64,000 bases of DNA, from assembly GCA_013298945.1 (NCBI GenBank), contig JAAFJR010000003.1:186001-250000 (forward strand), in the 5' to 3' direction. Shown one piece after another: positions 9,866-18,976 of the stretch (the stretch's first letter is position 1; every line of letters starts with the position of its first letter). The translations under genes and the position numbers were made by a program. Under the pieces are notes generated by a model. The model did not search any database. It saw nothing but the letters and a program-made list of their open reading frames with translations, and had not been told where the DNA came from. Origin of the DNA: Polaromonas sp. GTDB taxonomy: Bacteria > Pseudomonadota > Gammaproteobacteria > Burkholderiales > Burkholderiaceae_C.

Positions 9866-10834
9866 TTACGATACCAGCCATAGCTCCAAAACATTGGGCG
9901 CAACTTCGTATCGATAGCGTTCCATTGGAGGAGTTACACGAAGTTTGTTTTGCTCAAAAAGCGCTGGTTTTATTGCTTTTAAATTTGATTCCAAGGCATC
10001 TGCCTTTTTCTTTTCTTCATGATAAACAAATCGCACTTGGCTTGCAGATTTTGGCATTTTCGTTTTATCTAGGAGTTGAACTGCAGGCACGAGATACCCA
10101 GCCTCGAGCAATCGTTTTCGTATTTCAACAGCTTCATTTTCTAATTGTTGGTTGCCCAGCTCTAGGTGTATGAACACAGTTGGCGTCAAATTGCTGGATA
10201 GCCGAATTTGCTCATCAATCAAAGATTTTTTTTCATTGCTAATAAATTTCAGGTTGGGTTGACTATTGCGTTCTGTAGTAGCATCGCTTGCACTTACTTC
10301 AACTTTTTTTATATAACCTTGGCTAAAGCAAAGACCCAATTCATTAATTCTGGATTTATCGGATTCTTTGAGTATTGTTTTGGTAGCGAAATCTGCTAGC
10401 AACTTACTGACATCCGGAATGCATCTATTGGCTTGTATCACCGCCAACTCATTGTTTTTAAGTTGGGTTATTTTGTTTTTCAAGCTTGAATCCACTTCTT
10501 CAATCTTTGAAGTTAAGGATGCTTGTTTTATGGACAATTCTTTAAATTCCATATCTGCTCTCAAATTCTCTTTTGCTAGGTCATCATTACGCTTACGATA
10601 TACATTAAACTCTGCCTTGACTAAGCCATTTTGGATTTTTTGTTGTTCTAAGCCCGCTGCTTCACGTTTAATTTCTTCCTGAATGGTTTTTACTCTTTGC
10701 TGTGCAACTTGCTCTGCTTGTTCAGCGCGTTGATATTGATGTGTAGCGGTTGCAAGACTAGCAACAGTGCTAATGATGGCAACCATATTGAAACCAAACT
10801 TAGGATTTGACTGTGTTGTATCTCTCATCTTCAC
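9866..10834 (-). CDS. Membrane-anchored coiled-coil protein with LytR_C-like C-terminus
   Basis: 322 residues. An N-terminal hydrophobic segment (~15-33) is followed by a long charged coiled coil (~38-130, QRAEQAEQVAQQRVKTIQEEIKR). The C-terminal domain (~215-305) contains LENEAVEIRKRLLEAGYLVP and SQVRFVYHEEKKKA. This recalls the fold of LytR C-terminal domains, where a polypeptide resembling these segments pairs a helix with an 'xVRY..' strand. The stop/start overlap with the upstream membrane gene is 4 bp, so the two are probably partners. Function unknown. AT-rich compared with the secretion locus to its left. Confidence 0.75.
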   Translation of the reverse strand: MKMRDTTQSNPKFGFNMVAIISTVASLATATHQYQRAEQAEQVAQQRVKTIQEEIKREAAGLEQQKIQNGLVKAEFNVYRKRNDDLAKENLRADMEFKELSIKQASLTSKIEEVDSSLKNKITQLKNNELAVIQANRCIPDVSKLLADFATKTILKESDKSRINELGLCFSQGYIKKVEVSASDATTERNSQPNLKFISNEKKSLIDEQIRLSSNLTPTVFIHLELGNQQLENEAVEIRKRLLEAGYLVPAVQLLDKTKMPKSASQVRFVYHEEKKKADALESNLKAIKPALFEQNKLRVTPPMERYRYEVAPNVLELWLVS

Positions 10835-12099
10835 TGTTTCTCATTTGAGTTTGAGAGATTCTCTTGTGGTTTCAGACTGGTTCTCAGCTTGAGTAACCCC
10901 TTCGTACTGTCAAACCAAAACTGAGAGCCAGGTAAAACCAGTAACGCGCTAATCAAAAAGCCAAGGAATTTTAGAAGAACATATGAATATGAAAGTCTAC
11001 TGATTAGTGATGGTGTTTCTGAATTGTGGGAAACGCGATTAGTTTCAGCAGGCATAATTTTTTGGAATTCTGTAATTCTTTGTTCAAATGGATTGCAAAT
11101 GATGCTTACATTCTTTTTTTGATCATCTGATAACTGTATTTTTGTGACATTCATCAATTCTTTGACGTTGGCACTCAAGCAGACAGAATGCTGCAGCTTT
11201 AATCTTTCAAGATCATCGTCATGATTAAGCTGGAGTGCCTTTTCAATCGACTTGCTTTTAAGACAGTCAAGGGAATCTTTCTCTTGGCAAGCAATCAAAC
11301 TTTGAAATCCAAATCGTTTTGATACATCAAGCCATCCAATCGGAAATGTGAATTCTTCAATCACTAGTGCATTAGCCTCTGCGACATCTAATTTTGTGTA
11401 TGTCTGAGCAAGATTGACAAACTCAGAACGAGCGTTGTCATTGCTCCATAAGTGAGCAGTAAGGTCTATCGCATCCAAGTTAATCACAACGGCAACAAGA
11501 AAACCCATTACTAACGTAATGACCTTTATACGCTTTTTATACCATCCACTGGTGCGATCCATTTGTTGATTGAACCAGTATTGCAATTGGAGATCGAACC
11601 TCTTCAAGGTCGGCTCTTCGTGCAAAAGTAAGCTTCGCAGTGATGTCTTCAAATGAGTATCAGGCAATTTTTCAATTTCTTCGCTTATACGCTTTATATC
11701 AAATGGTCTCGTCATTTCATCATTGCTTTTTTCTTTATCCGAATTTAATAAGGAATCAATGACGGCGGTCGAAAACTGTTGACTGGGTAGATAGGATTGC
11801 CATGCGCCCTGATCACTAGGTGACTTGGCGCTGGTTAGAAAAGGATGATTGCAGATTGCGATTCCTAAGGTGGAATTGTTATCTTTGCTATCGTTTTTCG
11901 ATATTTCAATTAATTTCCGTAATAGAGTTTTGTTTTTTTCTTTGTAGTCAATACCTAGCAGCTTGAGTATCCCCAATTGCAAGAAGTGGCCTCGCAGCAT
12001 TAACTTGCTTGAAAATCCCTCTACGATTGCACTAACCAAGACTGCATATATAAAATATACGACGGCAAGCCCGATCACAACTTCTAGAAGTTTCAGCAT
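10831..12099 (-). CDS. Inner-membrane protein of unknown function
   Basis: 422 residues with three clear hydrophobic regions: N-terminal (~4-25, LEVVIGLAVVYFIYAVLVSA), central (~195-215, VITLVMGFLVAVVINLDA) and C-terminal (~370-395, FLGFLISALLVLPGSQFWFD). Soluble loops carry several Cys (CQEKDSLDC, SVCLSAN, IICNPF). The ending PGSQFWFDxxxxLLKLR is a conserved-looking element, but I cannot assign a family. It overlaps the coiled-coil gene by 4 bp and lies 61 bp after the DUF2235 gene, suggesting the fourth position in a five-gene operon. Confidence 0.78.
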   Translation of the reverse strand: MLKLLEVVIGLAVVYFIYAVLVSAIVEGFSSKLMLRGHFLQLGILKLLGIDYKEKNKTLLRKLIEISKNDSKDNNSTLGIAICNHPFLTSAKSPSDQGAWQSYLPSQQFSTAVIDSLLNSDKEKSNDEMTRPFDIKRISEEIEKLPDTHLKTSLRSLLLHEEPTLKRFDLQLQYWFNQQMDRTSGWYKKRIKVITLVMGFLVAVVINLDAIDLTAHLWSNDNARSEFVNLAQTYTKLDVAEANALVIEEFTFPIGWLDVSKRFGFQSLIACQEKDSLDCLKSKSIEKALQLNHDDDLERLKLQHSVCLSANVKELMNVTKIQLSDDQKKNVSIICNPFEQRITEFQKIMPAETNRVSHNSETPSLISRLSYSYVLLKFLGFLISALLVLPGSQFWFDSTKGLLKLRTSLKPQENLSNSNEKQ

Positions 12100-12160
12100 A
12101 CTTTGACTTTCTACATGTGTGCACTGCGCGTGATTAGGAAGCTAAATATAGAAATAAAAA

Positions 12161-13606
12161 TCAAGCTATTTTTGTTTCTATATTTTCTGATTGATAAAAA
12201 GCAACGTAACTTTCATCCAGTTTTAAAGATATTGGTCTGTACGGTTCGAAAACATCATGGTGCAAAACATGTTCGCATTCAAATCGATGCTTAACCGACT
12301 CATGAAGAGTAGCACCCCGTGCTTCAACTCTTGTTTTTTCTGGCCAAGTAAAGTGAAGCCATTTAGGAATCCAAGTTGGGTATAAATCTCTCATTGCCTT
12401 TACTTCACAGTGCTGCGCTCCATCAGCGTACGGAAAAAGCTTCAGCTTTGTCATGTCGATCTCAATTGGGTATGGTGTATTTTTTATTTCTTCAAGCATC
12501 CAATGCAATGTGATGTCAGAAAGTCGAGATTCTTCTTCTGGATAGCTTCCGCCAATATCTGAATGATTTCCAGCAAACCAGATTTGTTTAAGCCATGTGG
12601 TTTCACCCTCCGTGCGCGGAGATGTCGTATCTTTTACACCCCATGGCACGCGCGCAAAATCAATTCGTGTTTCATCGATAGCTATTGCATGACGACCGAA
12701 ACGGACTTTGGTATCCAAGAATTTATCGTAGAAGCTGGCCTCCCATTTAGAAATATGCCAACTGTAATCGCCTCGATTCGGGAAATCTTTGATACTTTTT
12801 AAGGTCGAAAAAAATGCATATGTCAATGCAATCATCGACAGCACAGCTGAGGTTATCCAGAAAGTTTGTCGGACTGGATAGCTGAATATCCATGAAGCTA
12901 AATTTGAAATTGCATAAGCAAGTGCAAATATAGAGACTAACAGTAGAAGTCGCAAAAACCACTTTTTAAGACCAGTTGCACCCAGTGAGGCTACAGTATC
13001 GAAAACGCCGATAAAGTAAGGTACAACATTCGCCTCCCCCTTCAGATCAGAAATATATTTGGATCTAAATCGTCGGCCCAACTCCTCTCTTTCCGCTTCG
13101 AATTGCGCCCTGTCACGCCCCGCGCCATGTTCATAAACCTTTTTAACCGCCTCCACAGCGATTGCCCTAACTGCTCGACCTTGTCTTGGCAGTGTTGCCT
13201 GATCTCCTCCCGAAGTTGGTACACCACATAAATTTAGCACGCCCGCCAGAGATCTAACCGTGTAAGCACCACGGCTGAAGCCAAACAAATAGATTCGATC
13301 TCCTGGCTCATAGACTTTTAGTATTGCCTCATAGCAATCGGTGATATTCCGACTGATCCCGGTACCAAGTGCAGAGCTAATGAGTTTTCGGACGAACTGA
13401 AGACCCTCAATCGGCAAACTTCCAGCATCATTTGACGTTCCCAAGCCAGGGTCGTAGAAAGCAACTTGTTTTCTAGGATCAATATCATTGTCAGGGCTAA
13501 TTCTTGTTGCCCTGTAAAGTTTGTAAATATTGCTCAAACGTTGATCTGGTTTTAAGCCGCCAGCTTGACCTGTGCCATCAGAAAATATCAATATGTTTTT
13601 TGCCAT
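12161..13606 (-). CDS. DUF2235 (Tle1-type) alpha/beta hydrolase with membrane segments
   Basis: 481 residues. The start MAKNILIFSDGTGQAGG and YDPGLGT are typical of DUF2235. The nucleophile elbow is GFSRGAYT (Ser), the acidic residue sits in FIGVFDTVAS, and the His lies in WFAGNHSDIGGSYPE. This is the triad seen in Tle1 phospholipase effectors. Two membrane helices (~218-270) are inserted between the acid and the His, so this version is probably membrane-bound. Substrate is not deducible; phospholipid or another ester is possible. Neighbours are a protease and a peptidoglycan amidase; no VgrG, PAAR or immunity gene is visible. Confidence 0.87.
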   Translation of the reverse strand: MAKNILIFSDGTGQAGGLKPDQRLSNIYKLYRATRISPDNDIDPRKQVAFYDPGLGTSNDAGSLPIEGLQFVRKLISSALGTGISRNITDCYEAILKVYEPGDRIYLFGFSRGAYTVRSLAGVLNLCGVPTSGGDQATLPRQGRAVRAIAVEAVKKVYEHGAGRDRAQFEAEREELGRRFRSKYISDLKGEANVVPYFIGVFDTVASLGATGLKKWFLRLLLLVSIFALAYAISNLASWIFSYPVRQTFWITSAVLSMIALTYAFFSTLKSIKDFPNRGDYSWHISKWEASFYDKFLDTKVRFGRHAIAIDETRIDFARVPWGVKDTTSPRTEGETTWLKQIWFAGNHSDIGGSYPEEESRLSDITLHWMLEEIKNTPYPIEIDMTKLKLFPYADGAQHCEVKAMRDLYPTWIPKWLHFTWPEKTRVEARGATLHESVKHRFECEHVLHHDVFEPYRPISLKLDESYVAFYQSENIETKIA

Positions 13607-13674
13607 GTGTTCAAACTCTTTTGAAGTTAGTTAATTTAGTTTTGATGCAAAGGCATAAAATTAAAAATAAAGTT

Positions 13675-15207
13675 TCAATGTGATGGATCAAAGAGGTCTT
13701 CTGCACGAGATTCAATTTTCATTGAGCCAGCATCAGGCAAAGCCTTGTCTAATAGCGCAGATGCGTCAATTTTCCCCGCACCATACCCGACACTACCGGA
13801 TGTTCCTGGCACCCAAGGACTAGCACTGCGTTTTACTAAATATTTAAATGCTGCTGGTATCATCCATTCTTGACCCGCATACTTTGTCCGTAGAGTCTTG
13901 ACGCCATGCCAAGAAAGCCACATTGCTGCAATCCCAGATGTAATAGCTGTAGCATAAGAAGTCCCATCACCATCAGCTTTTGGATTTATCCCAGTCGTGT
14001 AACCGTTCGCATTTGGTTGAACTTTGAGTCTTCGAATTTCATCTGCTGGAGCACACCAATCTACATATGATCCACATGCGGCACTTCCCCAAGGGGTGCC
14101 GTTAGGACCAAAACCGCTGACGGTCATGACTCTGTTAAACCGACCCGGATATATGACCCAAGGCCAAATTTGACCAGCGGCACACACAACTATGATTCCT
14201 TTTTCATAAGCACGATTTATAGCATCGGCCACTCGTCTACTGCCACGCAATGCGCCCAAGCAAATTGTGATGATTTGACAGTCATTGCTTATGGCAAGAT
14301 CGATACCATTAGCAATATTGTTCGGAACATGATCAATAATGACCGAGTCAGTAACGCGGTAGGGAATTATTTGAACGCCCGGCGCAGCTCCATAAAATGG
14401 GTGTAACTTGTCGCGAGGATCGAATCCAGCAAGGGCACCATCTATTCGCGTTCCGTGCCCTGGATAGCCAGGAAGCCAAGCATCCTTAGGGTCGGCGTCT
14501 TGAGGAATTTCAAAATAATCATATCCTCGTTGGTGCAAAACAGTACTACTTGAAGTTCCGTCCCAGGCTAGAGCTTCGTGCGGAATGTAGCCAGTATCTA
14601 AATGCCCTACTAAAATGTCTTTCCAAGGAAGTTCATTAGATACTGGATTTATGTCAATAAATTTTTTCCATGCTGCAACAATATTCGCTCCACGCTTATC
14701 TAAATGCCAGTCAATTGCCGCGTTTTTGTTTACAGGCAATAAATCTAATCTAGATGGACTAGACTTAAATTTGGGCGTGATGATAGGCTTTGATGCTTGA
14801 GGTTTAGTAGGCAGAAATACCTTGGGTGGAGCTGATTCTTGCAAAGATACACGACGACTATCGAGCAGTGATTTAAACGCATCAGTTGCTAAGACTTGGG
14901 GGTTGATAGCTCCCCATAGCGCTAGCCGTTTGCACCAAGCAAGATCATTTTTCTCACCTTGCAATTTAAGTTTTTTTCTAATATACCGCTCACTAGCACT
15001 TCCAATCGCATGTCCTTCGTGCTCTGGAACAGGGGTTAGAGCTGCTTCTGAAAATTGCCCAGCCAAGTTTTTGTGCAAATGCTTCATGAATCTCGATCGC
15101 GCTTCTTGATTCTCAGATAATTGCACAATTGTTATCCGTGTAGAGCTGGCATCTTCACCCTGCTCGTGAGTGGGTAATATGTCATCAAACAATTCATCTA
15201 TGGGCAT
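13675..15207 (-). CDS. Subtilisin-like (S8) serine protease
   Basis: 510 residues. The catalytic triad is visible: Asp204 in GHLDTGY, His251 in GYPGHGTRIDG and Ser417 in GDGTSYATAITSG. The usual oxyanion-hole Asn of the AAGN motif is replaced by Gln346 (VVCAAGQ), so activity is uncertain. The ~160-residue N-terminal region has no signal peptide and contains a charged helical stretch, so the enzyme is probably cytosolic or exported by a non-Sec route. It lies between the amidase gene (161 bp upstream) and the DUF2235 gene (68 bp downstream) in the same orientation. Confidence 0.9.
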   Translation of the reverse strand: MPIDELFDDILPTHEQGEDASSTRITIVQLSENQEARSRFMKHLHKNLAGQFSEAALTPVPEHEGHAIGSASERYIRKKLKLQGEKNDLAWCKRLALWGAINPQVLATDAFKSLLDSRRVSLQESAPPKVFLPTKPQASKPIITPKFKSSPSRLDLLPVNKNAAIDWHLDKRGANIVAAWKKFIDINPVSNELPWKDILVGHLDTGYIPHEALAWDGTSSSTVLHQRGYDYFEIPQDADPKDAWLPGYPGHGTRIDGALAGFDPRDKLHPFYGAAPGVQIIPYRVTDSVIIDHVPNNIANGIDLAISNDCQIITICLGALRGSRRVADAINRAYEKGIIVVCAAGQIWPWVIYPGRFNRVMTVSGFGPNGTPWGSAACGSYVDWCAPADEIRRLKVQPNANGYTTGINPKADGDGTSYATAITSGIAAMWLSWHGVKTLRTKYAGQEWMIPAAFKYLVKRSASPWVPGTSGSVGYGAGKIDASALLDKALPDAGSMKIESRAEDLFDPSH

Positions 15208-15368
15208 GTAAGTACTCCTAATAAATAGTCAGGCCGTAAATTTAATTTATCTTGATTCAAATTAAAAGACCTCAAAAAGGATGGTTTCAAACTAAACATA
15301 GCCGATTCAAGTGTTGATAGATTCTGAGCGGATCAGGGTCTCAACTGGCTATTTGCAAAACTATCTTA

Positions 15369-16046
15369 CTAACCGCTACAGCATCCTTGTGCTGCTGAGT
15401 TTTTTATCTTTGTTGCAGGCGTTGCCAAAGCGACAAGATCGGAAACAGAGTCGTTTTCCCCATTCAAAACAAGTTCTTTGAATTTATTCCAGTCAAAATT
15501 TGAACCTGGGTCTGCCCGTCGATCCGGGTCGAGTCTTGCATGCGATACAACATGGGCAAGATTGGGATACTTTGCCCAGCAATATCTAACAATGCGAGCG
15601 GTTGCTTCAATTTGCCAAGTCGAGAAAGGGTCGCTAATTTGGGTGTTTACGACTTCAATTCCTAACGACCAGTGATTTACCTTTTTCGCATTTTCATTTA
15701 CATCTTTATGAGAGACACTATTTCTAACATGCCACGCTGCAAGCGCTTCGGGCACGCAAGCCCAAACAAAATAACCATGCTGTGGCTCATTTTCGTCCGG
15801 AACTAGCCAGTGGAATGATGCTGGCTCTGGTTGCTTCATCACTGAGATAGCACCTTCGGAAGAGGATCCTGCTGTTGCGTGAATGACCACAGCTTTGATT
15901 CCTAAAATAGGATCCACGGAGCGCTTGGTTGTACAGCTAGACCAATACTTCTGAATGCCTGGGTACCAAGGTTCATTTAAAATAACTTCACTTGGCCTTC
16001 CTTTTTTAGGTAAGTCAAATTGATATTGTGTTGGATTAGCCATCAA
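15369..16046 (-). CDS. N-acetylmuramoyl-L-alanine amidase (amidase_2/AmpD type)
   Basis: 225 residues. Zinc ligands are recognisable as His56 (VVIHATAG), His169 (VVSHARLDP) and Asp179 (RRADPG), and the catalytic Glu131 lies in SLGIEVVN. The family cleaves the amide between MurNAc and L-Ala in peptidoglycan. No signal peptide is present, as in AmpD, phage endolysins and T6SS amidases. The C-terminus ends in an odd CCSG. It is first in the five-gene minus-strand cluster with a protease, a DUF2235 hydrolase and two membrane proteins, which fits a lytic or envelope-attack role more than cell-wall recycling (inference). Confidence 0.9.
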   Translation of the reverse strand: MMANPTQYQFDLPKKGRPSEVILNEPWYPGIQKYWSSCTTKRSVDPILGIKAVVIHATAGSSSEGAISVMKQPEPASFHWLVPDENEPQHGYFVWACVPEALAAWHVRNSVSHKDVNENAKKVNHWSLGIEVVNTQISDPFSTWQIEATARIVRYCWAKYPNLAHVVSHARLDPDRRADPGSNFDWNKFKELVLNGENDSVSDLVALATPATKIKNSAAQGCCSG

Positions 16047-16348
16047 ACTTCCTTATCTGAGTTTATCGTGAATGTAGTTTCAAGAATTTTTCAGATTAAG
16101 TCAAGCTAGTAAACGCGATCATTTAGTAATAACCTACGTTAAAAATACCCTTCTTGATATATTGCACTGTTTCTAAATTTTGAAATTCTTCACTAAATCA
16201 GTATTTTTTAATGATATGGCCATATTTGCATTTGAAAGTATTGGTACAACATTAGTTGAACGTAGGAAAAAGGAGCAAAACGCATCGCTGATGAAACTGT
16301 TCATGTGGCAAAGCTATCGAACTCGATCTATATCTAGCTAAAGAGGTC
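16047..16348. other. Intergenic region, AT-rich
   Basis: About 300 bp between the amidase gene and the DUF6988-like gene, both on the - strand. It should hold the promoter of the amidase operon. A 42-codon + strand ORF starts at 16216, but there is no other support for it. I see no hairpin terminator and no repeats. Confidence 0.4.
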
Positions 16349-16987
16349 TTAACGCAGAGTCGAAGTAGGTGGCGGAAAACAATCCGCAAACGTCTCATAC
16401 AAATGCGTCATTTGATTCATCAATGCTTGCGAGCCTGCAAGGCTTGTCAGCATGCGATAGCCAAAGTGCATGAGACCATTTGAATTTCGAACAAGCTGCA
16501 ATGCAAGTACTTCAGGAAAACCCTCTTTGATTCGCGTTAAAGGATGAATGCCACCATGCACAAACGAGTTCAAACCCTTCATGGCCACGACTTTAAATTC
16601 ATTCAGTGGTTGGAGTAAGCCAACGGGCGCTTTGGTTTCAAGAGCCTTTAGCATATCCGCCGGACCAGGCAGATTATTGGCTGCGTGCTCTGAATCGATA
16701 TCAAGTTGAGTTGTTAACTTGGAAAGTTGAAGTTCATTAGCCGCATAAAGTACCCAAGCGGCTCGCAGTAAGGCTTCGTATTGAAGGCGGAGTAATCCTG
16801 TTGCGGAATGAGGTGCATCTGCAGCAAACAGGATGCGCACAGATCTAGCATGCTCTAGCGAAAGCAGGCAAGCATGGGCACAAATTGAAAGTTTAGGCGT
16901 GTCATCAAACAGTCTAAAAGCACTATCATTCAAAGCTTCATTCAATGCTGTTTCGAATTCATCAGACCGCTTGAGTAGTTTGTGCAT
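16349..16987 (-). CDS. DUF6988-like protein of unknown function
   Basis: 212 residues, mostly helical. The opening MHKLLKRSDEFETALNEAL and a central LLRLQYEALLRAAWVLYAA followed by LNSFVHGGIHPL resemble proteins annotated as DUF6988 (family name from memory). No catalytic motif stands out; the SFVHGG segment is reminiscent of HEPN-like or DUF5677-like helical proteins. Its first ~20 codons and upstream region recur as a broken copy at 22421-22543. The gene lies alone between the amidase operon and the ATPase/nitrilase operon. Confidence 0.65.
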   Translation of the reverse strand: MHKLLKRSDEFETALNEALNDSAFRLFDDTPKLSICAHACLLSLEHARSVRILFAADAPHSATGLLRLQYEALLRAAWVLYAANELQLSKLTTQLDIDSEHAANNLPGPADMLKALETKAPVGLLQPLNEFKVVAMKGLNSFVHGGIHPLTRIKEGFPEVLALQLVRNSNGLMHFGYRMLTSLAGSQALMNQMTHLYETFADCFPPPTSTLR

Positions 16988-17063
16988 TCAATGATGATAT
17001 CTAAATAAACTTGGATCTTCGAGAATCATTTTTACAACAGAAATCCTTGCAATCTCGCGATTT
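16940..17063. repeat. Direct repeat copy A (start and upstream region of the DUF6988-like gene)
   Basis: About 124 bp shared with 22421-22543 at roughly 75-80% identity by eye. It includes a long shared core GCTGTTTCGAATTCATCAGA and a second, CATTTTTACAACAGAAATCC. It spans the first ~16 codons, the start codon (16987) and ~75 bp upstream. Together with copy B it brackets the whole ATPase/nitrilase operon in direct orientation. Confidence 0.85.
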
Positions 17064-17440
17064 AGTAGACGTTGCTGCCGAGTTTGAGTAATCTAAAAAC
17101 AGCCGTTTTTTGACCTGATCTGCGAATACGAAAACTTCAGATACGACGTGATTCGAAGTACGATTCAACAGCTGCAATCCCAGCGTCAAAAGGTGATACT
17201 TGCTCGCATTGCTAACTAATTGATGGCGAAAACGTTGATATATACCGTTTGCAGAGCATACAGACCCGTCAACTCAGTTCAATATGTAGCAGTCAAATCC
17301 ATCGCAGAATGGCGAATGAGTCGTCTAAACTTGACGGCTCTGATTTTTGAAAGACTGTGATGCCTATTTTTGAATAACGATAAGAAGTTAGCACAATTGT
17401 CATTGAAGTTTACTTCCTAAGACTTTAATTCAATACAAAT
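17064..17440. other. Intergenic region with nothing recognised
   Basis: Roughly 380 bp between repeat copy A and the nitrilase-like gene stop. AT-rich, no convincing ORF, hairpin terminator, tRNA or repeat seen. It probably contains the promoter for the DUF6988-like gene. Confidence 0.35.
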
Positions 17441-18235
17441 TTAAATTACAGAACCAGTCAGCGTTGCTTTTTTCCAGCGTGGATCTTTGGATTGATCCCA
17501 ATCAATGTGCCCAAAGGTCATGCCAGGATTTGGTGAGACCGTTGCCATAAGTCTGCCTTGCTGAAAATCTTTTTTCGATGGGTCCCGTGGACCAACACAA
17601 AATCCACATTCCTCCAGCGCGAGGGGGTCCGAGGGCTGAAACGATGTGCTGTTGGCCGCCAAATAGCGCGTTTGCGCTTCTGTACTGAGCCCAAACTCCT
17701 GCTGATGTCCCCATCTGCCTTCAAATTTTCCTCCGTCGAGGATAGGCACAATGACTAAATCAGGCTGAAATTCAGAAATGACCATCGAAACAATGGGCTC
17801 ACACACCAAATCTTGACAGATCAAGATTACACATCTGCCTACCGTATCAATGTCTATAACATACAGTTTGTCACCATTCGCATAAGCTTCATGGGCTTCA
17901 TCCGAAGTGGCATCAATACCATAGACGCTAAATCTATTCTTTGCAATGATTGCTGGCCATAACTTTCTCTGTCGCCAAAGAACAGCGCCCGAACTATTTA
18001 ACACACGGGCTTCGTTCCAAGGGAATCCTGTCGCACTGTCAACGTCAATCGTGGCGCCTGTGCCTGCGACCATCATTCGAGGTACATTTTTTTGTTTTCT
18101 GTACTCTTCACAAAGTTTAGTTTCCTTAGACTGGGGCATTACAAATTCTGGTGCAATACCGATATCGCAAACTGGGGCCTTTTCCAAACTGAACATCAAT
18201 TTGTTGATTACATCGTGAGTCGGTGCAAAGCTCAC
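17441..18235 (-). CDS. Nitrilase-superfamily (C-N hydrolase) domain protein, start uncertain
   Basis: 264 residues from a GTG at 18235. The nitrilase triad is visible: Glu30 (IAPEFVMP), Lys91 (WRQRKLWPA) and Cys140 (VILICQDLVCEP). These enzymes hydrolyse or condense amide/nitrile C-N bonds. The GTG has no Shine-Dalgarno sequence. The same frame is open upstream for 29 codons to the TGA of the preceding gene, with no ATG or earlier GTG/TTG. This reading may therefore be the C-terminal part of one ~490-codon gene interrupted by that TGA, or may start at an unusual codon. It is last in a four-gene operon with a KGGVGR-type ATPase. Substrate unknown. Confidence 0.75.
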   Translation of the reverse strand: MSFAPTHDVINKLMFSLEKAPVCDIGIAPEFVMPQSKETKLCEEYRKQKNVPRMMVAGTGATIDVDSATGFPWNEARVLNSSGAVLWRQRKLWPAIIAKNRFSVYGIDATSDEAHEAYANGDKLYVIDIDTVGRCVILICQDLVCEPIVSMVISEFQPDLVIVPILDGGKFEGRWGHQQEFGLSTEAQTRYLAANSTSFQPSDPLALEECGFCVGPRDPSKKDFQQGRLMATVSPNPGMTFGHIDWDQSKDPRWKKATLTGSVI

Positions 18236-18322
18236 ATAGCATTTATCATTTTCTATGGAAGTCTTGACTTCAATATGTGTTTTTTCTGTCGCAACCGGGA
18301 AAAACCCAATTTTTGACGCCGC

Positions 18323-18910
18323 TCAACCGGCCAAAGCAGCGACGCCGCGAGTCTTATCATTTGAAACAGTAAAATGCTCTACTTTTATTTTTCGAGCTTT
18401 ATGCATGTAGTGCGAAGCAACTACAGACAGGGCTGAAAATCTGTCAGCGAAAGCTTCTCCGCCTGCTGCATATTTCGCTCTGTTCTCACGCAACAAGGGC
18501 CCGCGTGTTATCAATTTCCCATCTTGAAGCGTTGCATAGTGCCCCGATTTTTTGCGTGTTAGTTCGTAGGCGCGCAACCATTCTGGTGAGATTTCGCCGA
18601 GGTTGTGCATGAGCGTTCGGGGATGGATCTTCAGGAAGAGAAGATCAATTTTTTCCATCACATACAACTTCTTGGCGATCAGTTGAGATCCATCATCACA
18701 ATCCAAATATCGAGAAACTTCTTCAACAACTCCCTGCTCATTTTTTAAGTGTTCAAAAACAGTATCAAGCCTATCTTTGAACGTGTTACAACATACAGTG
18801 GACTGTTGCGTCAAAACCATTGAAGCAGTTCCTGATATTTCGTGCCATAAACTCAGGAACACGACAGCCAAACTTTGGATTATTGTCTCGGTACTGTTTT
18901 CACTTGCCAT
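18323..18910 (-). CDS. Helical protein of unknown function, possibly N-terminal half of a split gene
   Basis: 195 residues, largely alpha-helical, with no motif I recognise; three early Cys (TVCCNTF, LDCDDG) are notable. The ATG at 18910 follows directly on an in-frame TAA and has no clear ribosome-binding site. The C-terminal stop is TGA at 18323-18325, and the same frame continues 29 codons into the nitrilase-like reading. It sits 66 bp after the ATPase gene. It could be a separate adaptor/effector subunit or the N-terminal domain of a nitrilase fusion broken by the TGA. Confidence 0.65.
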   Translation of the reverse strand: MASENSTETIIQSLAVVFLSLWHEISGTASMVLTQQSTVCCNTFKDRLDTVFEHLKNEQGVVEEVSRYLDCDDGSQLIAKKLYVMEKIDLLFLKIHPRTLMHNLGEISPEWLRAYELTRKKSGHYATLQDGKLITRGPLLRENRAKYAAGGEAFADRFSALSVVASHYMHKARKIKVEHFTVSNDKTRGVAALAG

Positions 18911-18976
18911 TTATTTTGCTATTTTTAAAATTTTTGTGAATGCATCAATTATTGCTGCCACCAAACACTCAAAACT

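Noticed and set aside
18323-18325. The TGA as a selenocysteine codon.
   Set aside because: The nitrilase family uses the Cys already present at position 140; no SECIS-like hairpin was evident just after the TGA and no sel genes are seen.
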